From: Mantamonas sphyraenae
Lineage: Eukaryota > CRuMs > Mantamonadidae
Assembly (NCBI GenBank): GCA_026936335.1
Contig: JAPMXV010000022.1
Coordinates: 169,290-233,289 of the forward strand
Length of the DNA stretch: 64,000 nucleotides
Direction of reading: 5' to 3'
The first letter of the stretch is position 1, and every line of letters starts with the position of its first letter. Under the pieces are notes generated by a model. That model made no database searches, was not told the origin of the DNA, and saw only the letters and a list, made by a program, of their open reading frames with translations. The position numbers were made by a program, and so were the translations under genes. Shown piece by piece: positions 40,847 to 50,937 of this stretch.

Positions 40847-42549
40847 TCAAAAGGCAGAGTGCATGCACTTGCCACCAAACACCTCCATGGCCATGTTGGC
40901 GTCCATGGAGCAGTGGATGCAGATCTGAGCCCCGAGCTCGTCCACAGTCATCGGTTCGCCTTCGCCCGTGTGGTGGAAGTCGCAGGTGGCATCTTCACCC
41001 TCGAAAACCTCACCACACTTGGCACAGTACATGCCTCCGGTGAATCCCCCGTTGTCCGTGTTGGTGTTGGTGTTGGTGTTGGTGTTGGTGGTGTTGGTGG
41101 TGGTGGTGGTGGACGTTGTGCTGTTGTTGGAGGTGTTGCTGGTGTTGTTGCTGGTAGTGCTGGTGGTGCTGGTGTTGGACGTTGTGTTGCTGCTGTTGCC
41201 ACTGCTGCTGGCATTGGAAGTGTTGGACGAGCTTCCACTTCCACCCTTGCCAGACTCCAGATCGTCCAGCTCCTTGTCCAGACCCTCCAGCTCCTTGTCC
41301 AGGGCATCGGCTTCGGTCTTGACACTTGCAATGTCGCCCTTGATCTTGTCAAAGGCAGCCTTGGATGCGTTGTGGATCTCCTCTGCGGCCGAGGCCCGTT
41401 GCTCCAGCTCGTTCAGCACCAGCTCCTTGTCCTGTGCCTCCTTCTCCAAGTCCTTCAGACTGGCCTCTGCCGTCTTGAGCTGCTCCGTGAGACGGTACAC
41501 CTCCTGCTTGCACTCCACAATGGACTTTTGTGCCGCATCCACCTCGGCCTGCGTCGTCGCCGTCTGGTCACGGATGACCACCCGTTGCGTGGCTGCCTCA
41601 TCCACCGCACTTGATGCGTCTGCCATGGCCTTGCTCAGTCCTGTCATCCGTTGCGCCAAACCCTTCTTCTTGTCCAGCGCCTGTTGACGCTTCCGTGCCA
41701 CCTCACCCAGCTTCTTCTTGCGTGCCTCTTCCCGTGCCGCTGCCTCTGCTGCTGCCTTTTGGTCCTCCTCGCTTGTGTTGTTGCCTGCCTTGTTGTTGTT
41801 GTTGCTGCTGTTTGATGACGACGATCCCGTGCCTTTGTTGTCGCCATTTTGCCCATCCTCCACCATGAACGACTTGAGGGACCAGTCGTTCTCTGTGTGT
41901 GGGATTGGTGAGGGAGGGGGGGTGGGAGGGTGTTTTCGGCATGTGAGCAACACGAGGGTTGGTTCGGGGCAAGCATTGTGTGCGTGGCAAGCGTGGGCTC
42001 CGTTCGCAGTCCTGGGAAAACGAGCGCCAATTCCCCTCTTGCTGCAAGGGACAAAACGCACCGGTGACGGTCAGACGCAGCACCTTTCCGTCGCTGAGAC
42101 GGATGGCCTCGGCAAGTTCCTACGCATGGGTAGTGTGCACAAGCAAATTGCACTTGCGTGTGAGTGGTGTGGGCCAGCGTGTGCAGGTGGAACGGAATCG
42201 GAATCGGAATTGGGTGGAACGAAAGCGCAAACACGGGGAAGAGACGGGGGGGAGGGGAAGAAGGAACACTTGGGGTCACCAGAGGCGTGTTGGGTAAACA
42301 CATACTTCGTCACACGTGATGGTGCACCAGTCATCGTCCTCGTCCTGGTACTTGAGACCAAACTCGGCGGCCTTGAGGTCGTACAGCTGGGCGACCTGGG
42401 TTTTCACAGCCTGAACGTTCTTGCTGTTGTCAGGCAGCTGGATGCGGCGCACGTCGTTGTTGAATTTGACTTTGAGTTTCTGTGGGACATGGGTGTGTTA
42501 GGTAAGGGCGGGGGATTGGAGAGGGAGGAGGGAGGAGTCCACCAACCAT
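40847..42549 (-). CDS. PB1-domain coiled-coil protein with C-terminal Cys/His motif
   Basis: Four exons in minus order: 42549-42547 (ATG only), 42479-42306, 42119-42062 and 41892-40847; phases 0, 0 and 1 fit; 426 residues. The assembled N-terminus KLKVKFNNDVRRIQL, then FGLKYQDEDDDWCTITCDEE and LAEAIRLSD is a PB1 domain with the acidic OPCA-type loop and the lysine, so it may bind on both faces. A ~150-residue coiled coil follows (DKKKGLAQRMTGLSK to LDKELEGLDKELDDLE). Then come Ser/Asn/Thr repeats and a C-terminal C-x2-C...HH...C-x2-C segment (MYCAKCGEV; ICIHCSMD), possibly zinc-binding. The adaptor-like plan resembles NBR1/p62-type scaffolds without proving homology. The one-codon first exon is my best model; a 5' UTR intron is the alternative. 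Confidence 0.7.
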
Positions 42550-42655
42550 CGCGTTTGGAGTTGAGTCGGGAGTTGGTTTGGAGGAGTGTGGGCAGATGGA
42601 CCCGAAAGCTATTCCTATTTGCATTCATTGTTGGCATGGGGAAGGACGCATTCAT

Positions 42656-44035
42656 TCACCACTCGTCACCCACCTCGTCGCTGTATGCGGACAGAGTGCA
42701 GTGTGGGAGAGTGTCCCGGAGATGAACGATGAGGGATTCCGAAATGCCGTACACACCATCGCCATGGAGGGTGGAGAGGGAAGGGCAGGAGTCCACGAGT
42801 GCCTGGATGGAAGTGTCTGTGACGGCTTTGGCGTGGTCGAGGGAGAGGTATTGGAGGAGAGGGGCGTGCTTGGCAAGAGCCAGGAGGACGTCGTCGTCGA
42901 CGGCAGAATGCATGTGGTCGAGTTGGAGAGATAAGAGGTTGGGCATGGCAGAGAGGGCAAGGGCGAGGGTGTGAGGGGAGAGGTCGTTGGCGTAGGAGAG
43001 GTCGAGATGTTCAAGGGAGGAGCCATGGTGGATGAGAGCACCAAGGCAGGCATCGTCGAGGGCATCGACAGAGGCGAGATGGAGGTCACTCAGGTGGGTG
43101 TTTGTGGATAGAAGGGCAGCAAGGCCGTCGGGATGGATGGGTGGGCTGTTGTTGAGGTTGAGGGAGTGCAAGTGGGTGAGGGAGGATGCAATGAGGGCCA
43201 AGTCACTGTCATCGATGGTGGGTGGGTTGGCAATGTCCAGATGGGTGAGGAGGGTGGCACTCTGGGCCAGATGGGCAAGACCTGCACCGGAGTAGTGGGC
43301 GCAGTTGGCCAGGGTGAGCGTGTGGAGGTTGGGGCAATGGGAGGCCAGAGCACGGAGGCCATGGTCATCGACTTTGGTGTGGGTGGCATGAAGGGTGTGC
43401 AACTGAGTGCATCCATGCACCAGTGGCTCCAGGGCCTCGCCAGTGAGCCCGCGTACGTTGTGGGCAGACACACAGCGCAGGAGGGTGTGGTCCTGCATGG
43501 CGGTGCAAAAGTCGATGGAAAGGTGGGGCATGTAGTCCACAATGAGGGTGGTGAGGTTGGGAAAGGCGGGGGCGGCGTCGGCCAGGGCGGCGTCGGACAC
43601 GCGGAGGTAGCTGAGGTCCAGGTGGGTCAGGGACGGGTAGGAGAGGGCAAAGATGGAGCGTAGGCCCTGGTCACCCAGTTGCATGCATCGATGCAGGGCA
43701 AGATGGGCCAGCATGTCGTGACATTGGCACAGGGCGTTCTCCACAAGACCGGCGGCACCCATGTTGGTCAGGCGACCACTACAAAGGGAGAGGAAACGGG
43801 TGTGGGTCATGTTGCGAGCCAAGTCCACCAGAGTGGCATCTTCCAGGCGTGGGGCGTCTGTGGAGAAGTCGACACGCTCCCAGGCCAGGGGATCGTAGGC
43901 GGCGGCGTAAAAGTCGCGGCAAACACGTGCAGCCACACATTTGTCAAACACAGAGAGGTGGGTAAAGACGTGGCAAATGAGCTCAACAGGCAGGTGGAGG
44001 ATGGTCATGGGACCATCTCCGTCGTCGTCGTCCAT
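42656..44035 (-). CDS. F-box and leucine-rich repeat protein (FBXL type)
   Basis: Single exon, 459 residues from ATG 44035. An F-box lies at about 12-55 (LHLPVELICHVFTHLSVFDK, then VCRDFYAAA). About 13 cysteine-containing type leucine-rich repeats follow (HLALHRCMQLGDQGLRSI; LTTLIVDYMPHLS; LHTLTLANCAHYSGAGLAHL; LEHLDLSYANDLS), running to the C-terminus. Such proteins recruit substrates to SCF (Skp1-Cullin1) ubiquitin ligases. The gene is divergent from acidic secreted member 2, with 75 bp between ATGs. Confidence 0.85.
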   Translation of the reverse strand: MDDDDGDGPMTILHLPVELICHVFTHLSVFDKCVAARVCRDFYAAAYDPLAWERVDFSTDAPRLEDATLVDLARNMTHTRFLSLCSGRLTNMGAAGLVENALCQCHDMLAHLALHRCMQLGDQGLRSIFALSYPSLTHLDLSYLRVSDAALADAAPAFPNLTTLIVDYMPHLSIDFCTAMQDHTLLRCVSAHNVRGLTGEALEPLVHGCTQLHTLHATHTKVDDHGLRALASHCPNLHTLTLANCAHYSGAGLAHLAQSATLLTHLDIANPPTIDDSDLALIASSLTHLHSLNLNNSPPIHPDGLAALLSTNTHLSDLHLASVDALDDACLGALIHHGSSLEHLDLSYANDLSPHTLALALSAMPNLLSLQLDHMHSAVDDDVLLALAKHAPLLQYLSLDHAKAVTDTSIQALVDSCPSLSTLHGDGVYGISESLIVHLRDTLPHCTLSAYSDEVGDEW

Positions 44036-44110
44036 GGGTGTTGGGGTAATATTGGTTGTGCCCACGGTGGCCCAAAACAAAACAAACCAAACCAAACCAC
44101 AAGACACAGG

Positions 44111-45278
44111 ATGATCAAGTCGAGCTGGGTCCTTGTGCTGATTGCCATGCTTGCATTCAGCTGCGCGTACGCTGAGGAGGAGAAGCAGGAGGAGGAGACT
44201 CTGAGCAACCTGACCGAGGCAGAAGCCGAGGTGGAGGAGCTGAAGGAGGAGGAGGCTGACCCGCAGGAGGACGCCGTTGCCGATGCCGAGCTTGAGAACA
44301 AGCTGGACGAGGTTAGCGACGAAAGCGCCGACTCTCTGGACGAGGAGGAGACGGAGGATTCCGACGAGGTGGAGTCCAGCGATGACACCGACGAGAACGA
44401 TGAGAACGATGAGGATGCTGACGAGAGCGATGACGAGGACGACGAGGAGGACAGTGACAACGAAGATGAGGAGGATGCCGTGCAGGACACCTGGTTCCGC
44501 CGCCGCCGTCGTCGTGGCGAGAGCTTCGTGAAGAAGGTCATGGGCAAGGTGCACAAGGCCCGCCTGAACAACGCCATGTCGGAGGCCAGCAAGCAGTGCT
44601 GGGCCGCTAGCGGCATCCAGCGCACGTGCAAGAAACTGTCTAGTGAGTTGTGGGGCGGGAGTGGGACCGGTGGGGGCAGTGTGGCAAGAGAGAGGGTGGA
44701 ATGGTGGTTTGCCCCCTTTTTTTTTGTGGGTGTGGGTTGCGTGCTAAGGAGGCTGACCACGCCCGTGTTTGCAGAGGCATCCGCTTGCCCGACCACCGTG
44801 TACGCCTTTTCGGTGATTGCTCGCGCTTACAAGTCGTGCCGCGACGTCAAGGCCGTCAAGGAGGCCTACAAGCTGGCGGTAAGTTGGCGCGCGCATTGAG
44901 CCCGTTTTTTTTCTTTGCGGATGCGGAAAAACATGTTTCGGGGCGTAGTACTGACGCACGACGATGGGGTGTGGCACACAGACGAGCAGCCCGTTTGACA
45001 AGTGCCATTACAACTGCAAGAGCATGGTTGTGAACGTGAAGAGGTCGATTGGCCCTCAGCGCTTCCGGGAGAAGCTGGCGTCGTCTGCGCTTCGCACCCA
45101 GATGCACCGTCTGCGTGACGAGAACGACGAGGAGGACGAGGACAACGATGAGGATGATGAGGATGATGAGGATGAGCAGGAGGCGCAGGCCAAGCTGCAG
45201 GAGAGCAAGGGTGAGGATGAAGTGGAGGACAAGGACATGGGCGGCGGAGGCTGGTGGTGCTGCTTTGGCTGGTGCTGA
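44111..45278 (+). CDS. Secreted acidic nine-cysteine protein, WWCCFGWC family, member 2
   Basis: Three exons: 44111-44642, 44775-44878 and 44982-45278 (introns gtgagt...tttgcag, phase 1; gtaagt...cacacag, phase 0); 310 residues. A signal peptide (MIKSSWVLVLIAMLAFSCAYA) precedes a long Glu/Asp region, then a basic patch RRRRRRGESFVKK. The cysteine segments are QCWAASGIQRTC, ACPTTVYAFSVIARAYKSC and PFDKCHYNCK, then the tail GGGGWWCCFGWC. The basic patch after the acidic stretch could be a furin-like cleavage site releasing the cysteine-rich part; this is inference. The first intron is in the same place and phase as in members 1 and 3; the second is unique. Repeated CCAAACCAAACC-type sequence lies just upstream of the ATG. 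Confidence 0.8.
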
Positions 45279-45467
45279 TGAGGGGACTGTGCGACAGGCT
45301 TGGTTGTGAAGGAGAAAGGTGGGATCCGGAGTTGCACCCACCATGTTGGTGTGTTGGTGCAGCAGCATGGGGACCACAACCCCCTTTGCAACCCAAACAA
45401 AAAAACCAAAAACCACCCCCACTTTTTTTCCAAACCCATTGTCTCGTTTGGCCAAACAACCGGAACA

Positions 45468-46696
45468 ATGGTGAGCAACAAGGGCCTTTTTCTGATGCTG
45501 ATGATGCTGCTTGCACTGTGTGCAACGACAAGCTGGGCAGCCGACTCGACCTCTGAGGAGGAGGAGCAGTCGACGGACGTGTCGAACGACGAGGATTCGG
45601 AGTACGACGAGCTGGACAGTGAGGTGGACAGTGATGTGGAGGGCGTGGAGGAGGAGGACGACAACGCACGTCGCTTCCGCTACCGCGTGGTGCGCCGCTA
45701 CGTGTTCAAGAGGGCGAGCAAGAAGTCGAGCAAGAAGTCGAGCAAGAAGTCGAGCAAGAAGAGCACGGTGAGGGTGGCTGTGGCCACCAAGCCCAAGGTG
45801 CTGCCCATTGTGGCGGTGCCGGGCGTGAAGGCGAGCAAGGTGTCGGTGAACGTGGGAAAGAAGACGTTTACGTACGGCGGCACGACGTACCACGCGACGG
45901 CGGGCCAGGGCGCAGGTGTCACTGCGGTTCCGGGCCTGCTGCACGCGCTGGCCATGTCGTTTCAGCCCACCTTTTCGTGGCTGGTGGAGAACGCCAAGAA
46001 CGCCTGCCCGCAGGTGGGCACTGTGGCCGCTGGGTGCAAGTCGTTGACCGGTACGTGGGCGTTTTGTGTGGTTTGTGCGCAAGAGGAAAATCGGGGATAA
46101 TGTGCTTTTTTTTCGCAGGTTGGTCACGAGGGTAGTTCTGACACGGGAGAGGGCTGGGACACACGCACACACGCACACACGCACACACGCACACAGATAT
46201 GGTGGAGTGCCCCACTACCCCCGAGGCATTCAAGTGGCTGAGCCAAGCCAAGCGTCTGTGCCCCGACGCGGCAGCCGTGCAACGGGCTTGGGACGTGGCT
46301 ACTTCGGAGCCGTTCAGCCAGTGCCGCTACGACTGCCCGAAGAAGTCGCTGATGGTAGCACTGTCCATTCAGCCGGCGCAGTTTCAGGCAGCGCTGCCCT
46401 CGGTGTACCTTGCGCTGGCGCAGCCGATCCAGCCGATCCAGCCGATCATTCCGTTCCACGCCATCCTGCACGACTCTGAGAGCAGCGAGGACGAGGCGGA
46501 GGACGAGCTTTTGGACACCAACGAGAAGGAGCTGATGCGTGTGGAGGCACAGCTGGACGAGGTGGAGGACAGCATGGGCCAGGGATCTGTGTCGGACAGC
46601 TCTTCGGAGGACGACTCGGACAACGAGAACGATGAGGCGGTGGCTGATGAGGACCGTGGTGGATCCGGCTGGTGGTGCTGCTTCAACTGGTGTTAA
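45468..46696 (+). CDS. Secreted acidic nine-cysteine protein, WWCCFGWC family, member 3
   Basis: Two exons, 45468-46050 and 46197-46696 (intron gtacgt...cacacag, phase 1); 360 residues. A signal peptide (GLFLMLMMLLALCATTSWAA) precedes a shorter acidic region. A basic KKSSKKSSKKSSKKS repeat and a Val/Lys-rich region (VAVATKPKVLPIVAVPGVK) not present in the other members come next. The cysteine segments are ACPQVGTVAAGCK, ECPTTPEAFKWLSQAKRLC and PFSQCRYDC, then the tail GGSGWWCCFNWC. The IQPIQPI stretch and a final acidic block lie between. It is a direct tandem with member 2 (189 bp apart). Upstream are a C- and A-rich stretch and a T-run. The 3' splice site follows a (CACACG)n run (46162-46195) with almost no pyrimidine tract. 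Confidence 0.8.
46162..46195 (+). repeat. (CACACG)n microsatellite at a 3' splice site
   Basis: The repeat ends in cacag, which is the acceptor used to join member 3 exon 1 to exon 2 in frame. Confidence 0.85.
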
Positions 46697-46812
46697 ACAG
46701 AGAGAAGGAGAGAAGGAGAGAAGGAGAGGAAAAGGGAATGCAGCGCACGCTTTGGTGCATACACGTGAACTCGTGGCGAGGAACAAGAAGGCAGAGAGGC
46801 CTAGCGAGAGCG

Positions 46813-49145
46813 ATGCGGCGTAGCAGTGTGTTGTATGCAAAAGTGGTGGTTGGGTTTGTGTTGGCGACGCTGTGTGTGAATCTGATGATTGTCGGGGTGA
46901 AGGAGCGGGAAACGAAAGGGCAGAACGAACTGGCACGAGAGAGGCTGGCGGAGGAGAGGATGAAGCGGGAAGAGGAGGCGGAGGAGAGGAGAAGGGTGAA
47001 AAGGGAGGAGGAAGAGGAGGAGCGGAGGCAGGAGGAAGCGAGGAGGAAAGAGGCGGCGGAGAGAGAGGAACAGCGGAAGTTTCGGGAGAGAAAGGAGCGA
47101 GAGGTGAAGGAACGGTTGGAGAAGGAGACAAGGGAGAGGGAAGAGAGGGAGAAGAGGGAGAGAGAGGAGAGGGAGAGGGTGGAGAGGGAGGAGAGGGAGG
47201 AAAGGGAGAGGAAGGAGCGAGAGACAGCGACACCGACACCTGAACCGACGCCTGTGCCGTGTCCAGGGTACAAGAGCACACTGTCGGTGGTGCATGGGTA
47301 CACGGAGGAACGGGAGACAAGTGCGGCCAAGTTGAGTGGGGTGGCCGGGTGGAAGGCGCTGGAGTGGGAGGCACAGGAGGAGTGTAGGTGGCGTGTCAAG
47401 GCTGTGGGCAATGTGGAGTTGTGGATGGAGGGGAACAGTGTGAATAGGACAAAGGAGATGCATGGGAAGGGCACGTTGGTGGAGGTGAACGGGGTTTTGG
47501 GGCGGGTGGAGCTGGCAAGGTGAGTGTGTGGGGGGGGGGGGAGAGGGGGGGAAGAGGGGAGGGGAGGGGGAGACGGGTGTGGCTGCTGACATGGTAGGGG
47601 GTTGGGGGTTGGGGGTTGGGGCAGTCGCGTGCCAACCGCAGCAGAGATTCGGACGGGCGACGACTTGACAGGGTACGTGCACGTGTGGGCAAACTGCACA
47701 TGCGCAGCGTATAGAGTGGTGACTGTGGTGACGAGGAGACCCATGGACGAGTGGCCGGCTCCACAGGAAAAGGAGCTGGGTGCAGGAGAGCGGAGGCTGT
47801 TGGAAATGCGAGGGTGGCGGACGGCGCCTGCGCTGCCGTTTGGGAGGCAGGACATGGGGTTTGCGGTGGTGGATGAGCAGGTTCTGTTTATTTTTGCCGG
47901 GTTTTGTGGTGGGAGGCACGAGGTGGGAGACTACGGTTGTGAGCCGCGGGGACACAGTCGGGCGAGCGAGGTGTTGAACGTGCGGTACCCACACTGGGGC
48001 TGGCGTGAGGTGCCCCCGTTTCCCGGTGCCATGAGGCAGTCTGCGTCGTGTGCTGCGTTGGGGAGGAGTGTGTATTGCATGGGAGGGTCCAGCGTAGGTT
48101 GGGGAACGGGGAGAAAGGGAGGGGGGAGGGGTGGTGGTGCAGTAGGATGCTGACACGTGTGCTGGGGCGTTTGAAGTACACTCCAATTGACCCGAGTGAG
48201 TTTGTGGGCAAGGCCCTGCCCAAGTACAAGGCGAATCCGTACGCATACAGCGATCTGTGGGAGCTGAAGCTGCCAGAGGCCCTGTTTGCAGACGTGAACG
48301 TGACGTTGCGTGTGGTGAACGAGAGCCACTGGGTGAGCAGCCATTGGGAGGAAGGATGGGTGCAGAGGAGCAATGCACCGGTGGATCTGAATGGAGCGGC
48401 GATGATAGGGCACAAGGGCAAGCTGCTACTGGTGGGAGGGTGCGACTACGACATGCTGACGTTTCATACGTGGTCGGATGCAAATGGGCACACATACCGG
48501 CTGGGGTCAAGGCTGTGGTTGTACGATCGGGAGCAGGATCGGTGGGCGCAGGGCCCAGAGTGTCCCGGGACGCCGCGGTTTGACCACACGTTGAGTGTCG
48601 TGGGAGAGTACATGTACGTGATGGCAGGGGTCACGACGACAAACAGCGTGCTGCAGGAGGGGGGCGACGCCGTGATTCGGGCCACGGTGGACAATTGGCG
48701 GTACCATGTGGAGGAGGAGCGGTGGGAGCGGGTGGCAGATCACCCAACGTGCAATCGGCTGGGGCGAGGGATCCAGAACGTGGTGTATGGGAGGTATATG
48801 GTGTTCCTGGGAGGTGCGCCACGGCCGGTGATCTTTCCAGACGGGCGCAGCAAGGAGATGTACGGACGGGTGCAGACGCAGGAGTCGGGGGATTGGAGGG
48901 GCTACCACTTTTCGAACGAGGTGAGTTGGTATGACACGGAGTTGGATGTGTGGGGAAAGTGCACGGTGAGGCTGCCGTTTGACAGTGTGAACTTGGTGCC
49001 GATGGTGGTGGGGAAGTCGGTTTATATGTTGGGAGGGGAGAATGTGCCGTCGTGTTGGAATGGATTGGGGATCGGGGTGCATTCGCACGAGGTGGTGGTG
49101 GCGGATGTGGAGATTGCACGAGTGGTGGTGAGCGAGGAGGGATAG
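46813..49145 (+). CDS. Membrane-anchored kelch-repeat protein
   Basis: Three exons: 46813-47519, 47625-48093 and 48177-49145. The first junction is in phase 2 (gtgagt...gggcag). The second is less certain (gtaggt...tttgaag, phase 0). The product is about 714 residues. A short basic N-terminus and one hydrophobic segment (VVVGFVLATLCVNLMIVGV, residues ~11-29) suggest a type II or signal-anchored protein. About 120 residues of almost pure Glu/Arg single alpha-helix follow. The rest is a beta-rich domain with kelch features: GFAVVDEQVLFIFAGFCGG, CAALGRSVYCMGG, AAMIGHKGKLLLVGG, YDREQDRWAQGPECP, EYMYVMAGVTTT and MVVGKSVYMLGG. Potential N-glycosylation sites (NVT, NES) fit a lumenal or extracellular propeller on a rigid stalk. 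Confidence 0.7.
47520..47624 (+). other. G-rich intron of the kelch gene
   Basis: A 105-nt intron with a run of 12 G and then (GGGGGTT)3 immediately before the acceptor gggcag. Its coding strand is strongly G-biased and could fold as a G-quadruplex. Confidence 0.7.
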
Positions 49146-49352
49146 GGAAGGACCATGCAGTGGGGTGGAGAGGGGAGGGGTGGAGAGGGGAGGGGAGTGG
49201 AGGGTGGAGGGTTCTCGCACACATACAAGCACGCAGTGGGTGACCATTGTGGGGGATTGGTTCTTTGTCCATGTTGGGTTGGGGTGACGCGGTGGGAACC
49301 AAACCTACATCAAAAAAAAAAAACGCAAGGAAAGAAAACCACTCCACACAGC

Positions 49353-50873
49353 ATGTCTCAGAGTGAGAAAGAGGACAACACACTGCACAGTATCGAAAAA
49401 CTGCATCCAATGCACGCATGGTCTTCTGTAGAGCTTTCAGAATGGGTGTTGGAGCGAACGGACAGTCAGGATGCAGCATCCGCTGTTCAGGAGACGGGCC
49501 GAACGGGCTACGAGTTCCTCATGGAGATGAACACCAGCATGCGTTGCGAGTTGTTGCGTTTGTCCGAAAAGGATGTCATCGCGCTGGAGCGAGACATTGC
49601 ACTGGAGACATTGCAATTCCAGGAGCAATCCGAGCCGGACCGAGTTCTTCGTCTGATGAAGTTCATGAATGGGAGCCACGTCCCGGACAAAGACGCAGGC
49701 CACATCGAGATGGAGATGGTACCCGAGGTTCAGCAGGTGATCACGGCACTCAAACACGCATGGGATGAGAAAGACGACGTCGTGATCATGGACGTGTCGA
49801 ATCCGAAGCGGCTCGAACTTCGAAATCGCAATGCTCGCAGCTACTTCGCTTCAGTGGACGTTCAACCCACGGACATCGATGAGCTGCGCAAGTTTGCCAA
49901 CACCAGTGCATTCGGCCGAGGTGATGACACAGTGATCGACAAGGAGGTCCGCAACGGACTGGAAATCCCCTCGTCCCGATTTTGGAGCAACCCCTCATGT
50001 CCCATCTCGTCATACGACACGTGCACCTTCCGCAAACTGCTGCTGTACGAGGAGGGGGGCAAGTTTGATGCACACCGAGATTCAATGACGGATGCGGGCC
50101 ACGTACGCACGGTGGTGTGGATTCTGCAAACCGATTTTGAAGGTGGTGATCTGGTGGTGGAGGCCCGGGATGGAACGCAACACCGAGCCGGTGCTGGCCA
50201 GGTCATCATGTTTTGGACGGACATGCTGCACTGGGTCGAGGAGGTGACCAGTGGCAACCGCGTCTCCTTGCAGTACGACGTGATCACGGGTCGTGACCGC
50301 GAAGCCTACGAGATGTTTTCAAGATACGGCTCCTCCCGTGATGAGAAAAGAGACCACAAAGCAAAGGAGTTTGTGGAGCGAAATCGCAAACCGATGGAGG
50401 AGGACCAGATGGATGAAGTGTGCGATCGAATCTTGGACGAGACCAACGACGCGTTGATGCTGCTGCTCCAGGCATCGCCACACCATGCGATTGGCTTGCC
50501 ATTGTGCCATGCGTACAGCATTGCAGGGGTGCGCAAGGGCATTCTGCGTGGCATGGACGAACTGCTGGTGCACTTCATGCGCCGATTTGCAGATCGAAAC
50601 GACCTGATGCGCACGTCTGTGTTCCCAGCTCTTGCTTTCCGGTACCACGACGGGAGGGAGGGAGAGGATTTCAATTGCTTCCTGGAGGTGGAGTTCTCCA
50701 ACGGGTACCTTTGGTCGTCTGGCAAAGAGTGCACTCTGTTTCCGCACCAGCTGTGCACGATGACGGACATCCTTCGCGTCGGCGACGGAGACACTGGCAA
50801 CGAGGCATTCCCCTCCGAGTACTCGTACTTGTTGGGAGTGTGTGCTGTGTTTGGCGAGAAGGAACGCGATTGA
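49353..50873 (+). CDS. SAM-domain 2OG-Fe(II) dioxygenase (prolyl 4-hydroxylase-like)
   Basis: Single exon, 506 residues from ATG 49353, which follows a 12-A tract. Residues ~20-85 are a SAM domain (WSSVELSEWVLERTDSQDAA; GYEFLMEMNTSM; LRLSEKDV). Residues ~160-310 are a 2-oxoglutarate/Fe(II) oxygenase core. FDAHRDS supplies the HxD iron ligands, then HVRTVVWILQTDFEGGDLVV, a distal His in MLHWVEE, and NRVSLQYDV with the Arg expected to bind 2-oxoglutarate. This is the P4Hc-type double-stranded beta helix. The C-terminal ~190 residues are unrecognised. The substrate is unknown. With no signal peptide, a nuclear or cytosolic target is more likely than collagen-type ER hydroxylation. Confidence 0.8.
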   Translation: MSQSEKEDNTLHSIEKLHPMHAWSSVELSEWVLERTDSQDAASAVQETGRTGYEFLMEMNTSMRCELLRLSEKDVIALERDIALETLQFQEQSEPDRVLRLMKFMNGSHVPDKDAGHIEMEMVPEVQQVITALKHAWDEKDDVVIMDVSNPKRLELRNRNARSYFASVDVQPTDIDELRKFANTSAFGRGDDTVIDKEVRNGLEIPSSRFWSNPSCPISSYDTCTFRKLLLYEEGGKFDAHRDSMTDAGHVRTVVWILQTDFEGGDLVVEARDGTQHRAGAGQVIMFWTDMLHWVEEVTSGNRVSLQYDVITGRDREAYEMFSRYGSSRDEKRDHKAKEFVERNRKPMEEDQMDEVCDRILDETNDALMLLLQASPHHAIGLPLCHAYSIAGVRKGILRGMDELLVHFMRRFADRNDLMRTSVFPALAFRYHDGREGEDFNCFLEVEFSNGYLWSSGKECTLFPHQLCTMTDILRVGDGDTGNEAFPSEYSYLLGVCAVFGEKERD

Positions 50874-50937
50874 TGAAGAAGGGACAGAGAGGGGAAAGAG
50901 ACTGAATGCACATCCCTCTCTCATTTGCAATCTTCCA

